From positions 1 through 18,597 of the forward strand of contig JBEBBO010000093.1 in NCBI GenBank assembly GCA_041158345.1: a stretch of DNA of 18,597 bases, in the 5' to 3' direction. Under the pieces are notes generated by a model, which was not told where the DNA came from, did not search any database, and saw only the letters and a list, made by a program, of their open reading frames with translations. A program made the position numbers and the translations under genes. This stretch comes from UBA6136 sp041158345. Its GTDB lineage: Bacteria; Pseudomonadota; Gammaproteobacteria; Methylococcales; Methylococcaceae. Each line of letters opens with the position of its first letter. The stretch's first letter is position 1. Positions 12,122-18,597 of this stretch are shown piece by piece.

Positions 12122-14407
12122 ATGTCAGCTTCAGCCCGCATTCGGATCACCGGTCGCGATATTGAGATCTCCCACCCGGGTCCCTTTGGACCCGGGGACA
12201 TGGACCGCTTGCTTCGACGGGCATTTGCGCATGCGGAGACGGATTCCGTCCATCTCGAGCCTGCCATCCGCCGTTTTCGAATCCGTCTTGGGGCAGGGGA
12301 CGGCGATCCGCGTGCCTCCCTGGCGCGGCTTGCTGACCTTCTGACGCAAACCTCGGTGCCGCAGGAATCACTGCCGGAGATCCCAGGTCCCCAGCCGGTG
12401 ACCTTTCGTCGCTGGCGCGGAATCGTTACCACCCTGAGCCTTCAGGATCAGTCCCTCGGTCAGGTGCGAATTGTCGTGCCGCGTCATGCCACCGGCCGAC
12501 TCCATCGGGAATCCCTGCAAAATCTCCGGGGTCTTCCCGGCGTTCATCAGGTCAGGACCCGACGTTATCCGCGTCGCATCGTCATTGGCTATGACCCCAA
12601 GGTGGATCCGACGGTCTGGGTTCGGGCGCTGGAGCGTACGGTCTATCCTGCAGCGCATGTGCTGGCAACGCCGAAGGCCCCCAAGATCCCGTCCCTGATG
12701 GCGAATACCAATCTGGCGCTCTGCACGACGGGCCAATTTTTCTATCCCGCGGCCATCCCGCTGGTCTCCGGGGTGCTGTTGCTGAGCCGAATGCCTCAAT
12801 TTTCCAAGGCGGCCCGAGAATTGGGTCGCGGCAAGATTGGTGCGCCTTTCTATGGCAGCGTGGTGGTCGCCTGTTCCGTTGCCGCCATGGCGCCTTTCGC
12901 GTCTGCGCTGGCCGAATGGCTGACCTGCGTCTGGGAACGTCGGGTGGGACGTCTGATTACCCGGGAGTCCAAGGGTCTGATTGCCTCACTACCCGCGGTT
13001 GCACCCCTCCCGGCGCCGGGCGAACACCGTCAACCGGTGCGACTTGGGGTTGGCGATCTCGTGCCGTTTGACGGCACCCTGACGACGGGGGAACTGTTGG
13101 TTCGAGACGGTCTTTTTACGGATGCAACATCCGCCCCCCTGATTCGAAAGCACACAGGCGATACACTGGTTTCAGGTTATCAAGTGATTGGCGGGCAGGG
13201 GACTTTGAGCCCATCCGAAGACGCGCATGACGATCGTCTGCGCTCCGTGATTCGCGTCTTGTCAGAACTTCCGGTCCGTCTTACAGAAGATGATGCACTG
13301 AAGGGCGAAGCCCGGCGACTGGGTGACCTCAGCGTCTATCCGAACCTCGCATTGGCGGGGGTCGCCTATTCGATGGGCGGGCTTCACATGGCCGGTGCGT
13401 TGATGCATCAGGACTGGATGGCCAGCCCCATGATCGCGGCGCCCACCGAGTTCTTCCGGGACCTTCGGACCGGGCTTGAACACGGTGCGCTGATCCGGAG
13501 CCCGGGTGCGCTCCAGGGACTCGCACAAACCGATCTCCTCCTGATTGAAGCGAACTATCCGGGCCTTGGCGACCTTCGGCCTCGGGTGGCGGATATTGCA
13601 TCCGAGGACAAACCGGTATCCCGGGCCAATGCCTGGGCCTCGGTCCTCGCCGAGTGGGTGGGCGATGCCCGTTCCGAGGCCCTCAAAGATCTGGCCCGCA
13701 TCAGTGATGAAACGGACGTCACCTGGAGTTTTATTGGCTTTGCCGGCGGCAAGACCGAACTCCGGATTGACGCTCTCAAGGTTGTTCTGGAGGATCTGGA
13801 TGAGGGCGGTGAATGGCCGTCTTTGCGAATCCAGATCGAAGGCGAACCTGCTGAGACGCTTCGCTTCGAGTCGACCGACATCGCACGACTCGCCCGGACC
13901 TTTGAACGTCTGAGAGCGCTGGGCATTGCAACAGCCCTCTATGGCGAAGGGGCCACGCGTGTCGGGGCCCTGATCGGCGTGGATGCCACCTATCCAGACG
14001 TGGATAGCAGCACGCTGGCCCGCTTCCGTCAGGAACTCAACCTCAAGGGCTATGCGTCAAGCCTGGTCGCTGCCCATGCGCTCGAACCGGTGCTGGTGGA
14101 GGATGCCCCCGTGGTCATTGGCCCCCTGAGCTCGATCCGGGCTATCGATGTCCCGACCATTCAGTTGCTGGGGGATTCCCTCGATGGGCTGCCTGAACTG
14201 GTGCTGGCTGCCCGCACCCTAAGGCTTCGCATGGGTTTGGCCAGCGCCCGGACCATTCCGACCAACCTCTTGTGTATCCTCGGCGCCTTTGCCGGCACGC
14301 TCAATGGCACCATGACGACTGTCATTGCCCACACCGGCGTCTTCGGCGTTTCGCTGATTCAGGGCCATCGGGTTAAAAAGTCCAAGCCGAAAGGGGCGCT
14401 CATCTAG
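12122..14407 (+). CDS. P1B-type ATPase-like protein lacking all catalytic motifs (pseudo-ATPase)
   Basis: 761 residues, intact frame. Two N-terminal HMA-like folds (about 1-60 and 115-172) lack CxxC. Membrane helices lie at about 195-222, 240-270, 405-450 and 708-748. The order of a heavy-metal ATPase is kept, including GALIRSPGALQGLAQTDLLL just before the phosphorylation loop and a good C-terminal half (LLGDSLDGLPELVLAARTLRLRM). Yet where TGES should be there is TDAT (333-336), CPC is ASP (434-436), DKTGT is EANYP (476-480) and GDGxND is VAAHALE (649-655). It cannot form the phospho-Asp intermediate, so transport is not expected. The ATG at 12122 is preferred to the TTG at 12059. It lies 94 bases after the flhC-like gene, same strand, and converges on traG. 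The function is unknown. Confidence 0.85.
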   Translation: MSASARIRITGRDIEISHPGPFGPGDMDRLLRRAFAHAETDSVHLEPAIRRFRIRLGAGDGDPRASLARLADLLTQTSVPQESLPEIPGPQPVTFRRWRGIVTTLSLQDQSLGQVRIVVPRHATGRLHRESLQNLRGLPGVHQVRTRRYPRRIVIGYDPKVDPTVWVRALERTVYPAAHVLATPKAPKIPSLMANTNLALCTTGQFFYPAAIPLVSGVLLLSRMPQFSKAARELGRGKIGAPFYGSVVVACSVAAMAPFASALAEWLTCVWERRVGRLITRESKGLIASLPAVAPLPAPGEHRQPVRLGVGDLVPFDGTLTTGELLVRDGLFTDATSAPLIRKHTGDTLVSGYQVIGGQGTLSPSEDAHDDRLRSVIRVLSELPVRLTEDDALKGEARRLGDLSVYPNLALAGVAYSMGGLHMAGALMHQDWMASPMIAAPTEFFRDLRTGLEHGALIRSPGALQGLAQTDLLLIEANYPGLGDLRPRVADIASEDKPVSRANAWASVLAEWVGDARSEALKDLARISDETDVTWSFIGFAGGKTELRIDALKVVLEDLDEGGEWPSLRIQIEGEPAETLRFESTDIARLARTFERLRALGIATALYGEGATRVGALIGVDATYPDVDSSTLARFRQELNLKGYASSLVAAHALEPVLVEDAPVVIGPLSSIRAIDVPTIQLLGDSLDGLPELVLAARTLRLRMGLASARTIPTNLLCILGAFAGTLNGTMTTVIAHTGVFGVSLIQGHRVKKSKPKGALI

Positions 14408-17400
14408 GGGGGCGTCTGCCGCCTTTGGCCGTTGTAGGTCTGAATCAGCCCTAAGAGGTCACTCCGCCCGCCGGCAGTGATTTTTCGAATGACGGCGGCG
14501 AGAGCGGCCCCTTTGCCACCGGCTTCTGCATCGAGTGCTTCTCTCGCAGCCCCGAGATCGCCCAGGGCCTTTTGATAATCGCCCGTGACCGCAAAGCCTG
14601 CAAAGGACTCGAGCAGCGCGGCCTTGTAATAGCGGGTTTGCGCCGGGGTCAGGACTGGACTCACTTGACGGGTTTCGCCCTCAATCCAGCGGTTGAGTTC
14701 GGTTTCCATTGCCGCGGGGCTCTCCCGGAATAGCCGCTTCAGGGTTTCCGTGGGCGATGATCCCTCGGCTTCGCCGGCATGGAGGATTTGGCTAAAGGTC
14801 TCCACACCGGATTCCCCCAGCACCTTCAATCGGGCATAGGTCGCTCTGAGAAACGCACCGGTGACGCCGTCCAGGGATTCTGCGGCGGATGCGCTGCCTG
14901 CGGCGTCCTCCAGGGATGGGCCAAACGCCTGTTCACGGGCAGCATCGAGCCTCTGTTCCCCGGCCTTTTGATGCATCTGACGTGCCTTGAGGGCATCGTC
15001 CGCCGTTTCGCTGATGCGTTCATCGCTCGCGTTGATGACCTCCTGACCGTGCCGCAGTCGGGCGAGGGCCTCAGCGGTGATGGGCGCCTGCTGCGACATG
15101 GGGTTTTCAGGAAGGGCATCCACCACGCGCTTTTCAATGGCCGCCCCGGCTTCAGGGTCTCGAAGCGCGGCTTCCATCCGATGAGGGGCAAGATCCGTCT
15201 CGACGTAGGGCGCTTGAAAGGCTTCACCCAGAAGGGTTCGACTGAGGGTCTTTGCGAGCGTGGATTCTTCGTCCGACAGGGGATGATAGACCGGGTGCGC
15301 ATGGCCGGTCATGAGGGCAAGCCCTGCAGCGGCATAGGCCTGGTCTGAATTCTGGATGAGACCCGACTGATGCCAGTCCTGACCCAGCCGAAGGGCATCA
15401 CCCCGAAGTCCCACATGATCGAGGGCCTGATTCAGCGCCGCAATGCGCTCAGGGGTCTGCGTCATTCGGTAACCGGCTTCCAGTGCACCGATCCGAACCT
15501 CCGAGCCGGACCTTACGCTATCCTGAATGGAGGTCTGATAGGCCCGCTCAGCGTCTACGACGGCTTGCGCTGATTGACCTAACTCACCCAGGGCTTCACT
15601 GCGAAGATTCAAGGCAGCGCTGCTCCGGTAACCATCCACCGCATCTTTCGCCACCGATTGGGCGAGTTCATTCTGGAAGCCATGATCCTCGCTGATTCGC
15701 CGTGAAAGATCCGAAGCCATCTCGCGGGCCCGACCTTCACCCAGGTGGAACCGGTCTTGGAGCTGCCCTTGAAGTCCAAGGCTCAAGGCGTCCGGAGCCA
15801 ATCCCTCAGGGGTCGGGGAGGACTGTCCGCCCCCGTAACGACCCGTGATGGCCCCGCCGAGTAAGGTGGCAAAGTCATGCCCACTGAGACCACTTTCCCG
15901 ATACCGTTGCGCAAGATCCTCCCCGGTCGCTTCCATGAAGCGATCGGTGGCACTGGATTGGGATCCGCTTCGCTCGGTCAGTTGATGGCTCTGGCCCGCC
16001 TCCTCAAGAAGGGCGTGACTCTGGGCACCCTGGATGCGAAGTCCCTGCATGAAACTTTCGCTGGCTCTTTCCCGATGTGATGTCGCAGCGGATTCCGTCT
16101 GCCCTTGATCCTGCGCCAAGGTGAAGGTGGGCAGAACACGTTCTGCACCCGACATCGAGACACCGGACAAGGGCGTGTGCCGATGCCTCGACTCCATGCC
16201 GATCAAGGCCGGGGATTGCAAGAGGGCAGGGCTTGCGACCTTTTCATCGATGAAGTCACCCCCCTGCATGCGGCCGAGGAAATGGGTCGCGGTGACGGAC
16301 CCCCCATAAACCAGCATCAAGGCAATGGCCGGTGTCGCACTCGCCAGCATGCCGCCCACAGCCAGCCAGTTCTGAAGTTCCATATCCATTTGATAAATTC
16401 CGGCGATCGAATCCAAGGGAAAGTTCGCCTTGGCGAGTGCGGAAAACCGACCTTGTGCGGCCAGCGTGATGTAGAGATTTCCGATGGCCAGTATCGGCAT
16501 CCAGAATTGGATCCAGATCAACATCAATGCATATTGGCCACACATGCGAATCCCACGCGCACCGAGTAGCAGCGTAAAGGCCATGATGGGCGTGACGGCA
16601 TAACTGAACCCCTCGATCCAGGTCAGCATCGGGCGCACCATCCGCGCAAAAAGGGTTTGCTCCGCGGCCCATTGGGTGTTGCGCTGGGCGATCGCGGTTT
16701 CGACCAGAGCGGTTTGCGTTGCCTTGAGGCTGTCTTGATGGCGTCCGAGGACGCCTTGTTCAAAGAGCGGCACCAGAGTGGCGGCAAGGACGAAGTCGGA
16801 TGCCTGCTGTTGTCCCTGTGTCAGTGCGTCGAGCGCGGATTGGATGGCCTCCATCGGATCCTGGCTCCCAGACGCCGGGATCAGCAGACCAAGGTGTTGG
16901 GTGAGCAGCGGCAGGGATTGATCCTTGACCAGATGGGTCAGCCGCGGCCACGCCTCGGTACAGGTCACGAGCAGCGGTAGACTGCCATCTCGGATTTCGG
17001 TGGTATAGATCTCCGAGTCATAGCGAAGGGCTTCCGGCAGTCCGCCGGTATTGAGCAGCGTGGCGAGCGGCAACGCCCCAAGATCGACGCCAGTCAAGGT
17101 ACAGTCTCTAACGTATTGACTGACGCTGGTCGCAACATCACTCGTGGGTGATGGATCGAGGACTTTTCCGAGTGAAAGTCGCGAGAGGAGCTGTCTTCGA
17201 ACCTGGGTCAGGGTTTCAAGGGCGCTGCCATAGCCGTGATGGGTCAGCGTGGGGACAGAAAATGCGGTTTCAAAAAGGACGGTCAAGCCATATCCCAGTT
17301 CCGAAATGATCGCACCGGAGACGGCAGGGCCCAAAGGCACATGATCCACCACGCGCACTTCACCCGAATACGCATCTTCGATCAAAAGCGAGGTGGTTGG

Positions 17401-17625
17401 CTGAAACAGCGCCATCCAGAGGACGATGGCCACCATGAATTCGCCATACCGGATGCTGGGGGGACCTGTGTCCATGAGACCCCGAAAGGCTTGTATCAAG
17501 ATGCCGACGAGCGCCCCAATCCCTGCGGCCACTCGAAGATCCTGCGTACTGAACAGCATGGCGATGCTATTGAGTATCGCAGCCAGAAAGGCGCTGTCGC
17601 CGATTGCGTGCAGGGTGAGCGGCAT
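14404..17625 (-). CDS. traG: TraG, mating-pair stabilisation and entry-exclusion membrane protein
   Basis: 1073 residues. The N-terminal TraG_N region (about 1-480) has several membrane helices, with the family-typical GIGALVG-ILIQAFRGL (35-50) and PPSIRYGEF, then a long periplasmic loop with Cys and a second group of helices at about 335-460. The C-terminal half (about 490-1073) is hydrophilic, rich in Gln, Ser and Ala, helical and repetitive, as in F/SXT TraG. TraG stabilises mating pairs, and its C-terminal domain is the target of the recipient's entry-exclusion protein in F and SXT. The ATG overlaps the traH stop (ATGA). The stop codon shares CTAG with the convergent pseudo-ATPase. SXT TraG is somewhat longer (near 1190). 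Confidence 0.93.
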   Translation of the reverse strand: MPLTLHAIGDSAFLAAILNSIAMLFSTQDLRVAAGIGALVGILIQAFRGLMDTGPPSIRYGEFMVAIVLWMALFQPTTSLLIEDAYSGEVRVVDHVPLGPAVSGAIISELGYGLTVLFETAFSVPTLTHHGYGSALETLTQVRRQLLSRLSLGKVLDPSPTSDVATSVSQYVRDCTLTGVDLGALPLATLLNTGGLPEALRYDSEIYTTEIRDGSLPLLVTCTEAWPRLTHLVKDQSLPLLTQHLGLLIPASGSQDPMEAIQSALDALTQGQQQASDFVLAATLVPLFEQGVLGRHQDSLKATQTALVETAIAQRNTQWAAEQTLFARMVRPMLTWIEGFSYAVTPIMAFTLLLGARGIRMCGQYALMLIWIQFWMPILAIGNLYITLAAQGRFSALAKANFPLDSIAGIYQMDMELQNWLAVGGMLASATPAIALMLVYGGSVTATHFLGRMQGGDFIDEKVASPALLQSPALIGMESRHRHTPLSGVSMSGAERVLPTFTLAQDQGQTESAATSHRERASESFMQGLRIQGAQSHALLEEAGQSHQLTERSGSQSSATDRFMEATGEDLAQRYRESGLSGHDFATLLGGAITGRYGGGQSSPTPEGLAPDALSLGLQGQLQDRFHLGEGRAREMASDLSRRISEDHGFQNELAQSVAKDAVDGYRSSAALNLRSEALGELGQSAQAVVDAERAYQTSIQDSVRSGSEVRIGALEAGYRMTQTPERIAALNQALDHVGLRGDALRLGQDWHQSGLIQNSDQAYAAAGLALMTGHAHPVYHPLSDEESTLAKTLSRTLLGEAFQAPYVETDLAPHRMEAALRDPEAGAAIEKRVVDALPENPMSQQAPITAEALARLRHGQEVINASDERISETADDALKARQMHQKAGEQRLDAAREQAFGPSLEDAAGSASAAESLDGVTGAFLRATYARLKVLGESGVETFSQILHAGEAEGSSPTETLKRLFRESPAAMETELNRWIEGETRQVSPVLTPAQTRYYKAALLESFAGFAVTGDYQKALGDLGAAREALDAEAGGKGAALAAVIRKITAGGRSDLLGLIQTYNGQRRQTPP

Positions 17626-18597
17626 CAGGGCGATCCTCGAGCGACCCCGTAATCGCGACTACGCCCTGTTTGCATCAGGGTCTGATACCGGTTCACGAGG
17701 GTCGAAATGGTGCCCCATCGATTTTCAAGACTGCGTCGTTCTTCACGGAGTTTCGACAGCGTCTCATGGAGCGCTTCAGTAATTAGGGGTTGATAGGGAT
17801 GATCGGCCATTCGACCCGTTTCCTGCGCAGATTCGATCATCTCCTCCATCAGATCCCCCGCCCAGTCAATGGCGAGTATGGGCGCGGCCTCTTCAGCGAA
17901 ATGTTGGGCCAGTCCCGGATCCTCCCGAGAGAGGTTGCGAATCAGGGCACCCAGCGATTGAGGCGCCTGATCCAAGAACTTAAGTTCCTCGTCAGTAAAG
18001 CTGCCACGCCCGGTGGCAAACTTTCTCAAAATCCCCGATGTGCCTTCGGATCCCCCGAGGACGGCCTGAATCCGCGCTACCAGCCCCTTCATTTCAAAGG
18101 GGACGGTTTCAGGGTGAAGACAACCATCCCGGCTGCTGTCATCGCAGCGGTACATCTGAGGCGGGTGGGCTCTCGCAGCCTCGGGATCGCCGCCTTGAAG
18201 GAATTCACGAATGCCGAGCAAGGGTGGAAGTCGGACGATGGGGAGTGTGGCGCCTGCGTTTCTGCCATCGGGACTGGGCGGCTGGATGATGAGGCTGCCT
18301 GTGACACTCATGACGGCTTCCCGCCAACTGATCTCGGCATCGGGGCCGAAGGTTCCCTTGGTGTTTTGGTCAAGCGAGCGCCAGACGAGGTTACCGGTCA
18401 CTCGATTTCCCAATCGTGAGGCGGGACGGGTCGCGATTCGCTCAAGCGGATCGCCTTGTGCCGAGGTAAAGCTTTGGAAGGCATCGCCGAGCCCTTCCTC
18501 GAGGGATATTTGCGAGAGGCGATTGCGTTGCTGTGCATCCATGGCCGACATCCCGTCGTTGACGATACCCTGCGCGAGTTGGCAGCTATTGGACAGA
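17625..18597 (-). CDS. traH: TraH, pilus assembly protein (5'-truncated by the window)
   Basis: The frame continues through the right edge. Upstream of the first internal ATG it reads NSCQLAQGIV, which matches the conserved TraH NSCQxAQ segment, so the gene starts outside the window. About 323 residues are visible. The C-terminal half has a Cys pair in MYRCDDSSRDGCLH that may form a disulfide, and a helical tail typical of the family. TraH acts at the outer membrane in pilus extension with TraF, TraN, TraU and TraW, genes expected to lie to the right. Its stop shares ATGA with the traG start. Confidence 0.92.
   Translation of the reverse strand, partial: LSNSCQLAQGIVNDGMSAMDAQQRNRLSQISLEEGLGDAFQSFTSAQGDPLERIATRPASRLGNRVTGNLVWRSLDQNTKGTFGPDAEISWREAVMSVTGSLIIQPPSPDGRNAGATLPIVRLPPLLGIREFLQGGDPEAARAHPPQMYRCDDSSRDGCLHPETVPFEMKGLVARIQAVLGGSEGTSGILRKFATGRGSFTDEELKFLDQAPQSLGALIRNLSREDPGLAQHFAEEAAPILAIDWAGDLMEEMIESAQETGRMADHPYQPLITEALHETLSKLREERRSLENRWGTISTLVNRYQTLMQTGRSRDYGVARGSP

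Noticed and set aside
12122..14407. A functional heavy-metal efflux pump as cargo.
   Set aside because: The phospho-acceptor Asp, TGE, CPC and hinge motifs are all absent, so ATP-driven metal export is not expected despite the fold similarity.
12122..14407. Pseudogene call for the ATPase-like gene.
   Set aside because: The frame is open for 762 codons with good family alignment to the C-terminus and is tightly placed between neighbours; there is no frameshift or internal stop to suggest decay.

Overview
The window reads as a proteobacterial DNA segment, probably gammaproteobacterial, of fairly high GC. Most of it (about 2.0 to 18.6 kb) is part of a conjugative element with an F-type mating apparatus and a MobH-type relaxase. 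The closest known plan is the SXT/R391 ICE and IncA/C plasmid group: traI-traD-DUF4400(traJ)-traL-E-K-B in that order, a traH-traG block, a MobI-like protein next to the relaxase, and an FlhDC-like activator pair corresponding to SetCD/AcaCD. I cannot tell from sequence alone whether it is an ICE, an integrated remnant or a plasmid. No integrase, att site or confirmed replication origin is visible.

Left edge (1-2008, + strand): three complete genes and one partial gene of ordinary metabolic or stress type. They are an unrecognised C-terminal fragment, a short-chain dehydrogenase, a SmbP-like periplasmic metal-binding protein and a secreted glutathione-peroxidase-like protein. A strong hairpin at 2009-2045 closes this block and also contains the end of traB, which converges on it.

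Transfer block 1 (2017-9834, - strand, read right to left): mobI-like, traI, traD, DUF4400/traJ-like, a 45-residue membrane ORF with its own leader, then traL, traE, traK and traB. Almost every junction is an ATGA or GTGA stop/start overlap, so translation is tightly coupled. The traL ribosome binding site lies inside a hairpin. TraV, TraA, TraC and the rest of the pilus genes, which normally follow traB, are absent here.

Regulatory centre (9835-12027): an orphan CreB/OmpR-type response regulator diverges from mobI. A 65-residue membrane protein diverges from an flhD-like/flhC-like pair. The 310 bp in front of the flhD-like gene is packed with palindromes and with five or six TTCTCCACA-like repeats spaced about one helical turn apart. 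This is a candidate control or origin region.

Right side (12122-18597): directly downstream of the activator pair, on the same strand, is a 761-residue protein with the fold order of a P1B-type (heavy-metal) ATPase. The catalytic DKTGT, TGE, CPC and GDGxND motifs are all replaced although the reading frame is intact. It converges on traG so closely that the two stop codons share one CTAG. TraG and the partial traH (- strand) form the mating-pair stabilisation module. The pseudo-ATPase is the most unusual gene in the window: a retained, non-catalytic membrane pump scaffold linked to the transfer activator and lying at the site where SXT-type elements carry the entry-exclusion gene eex.
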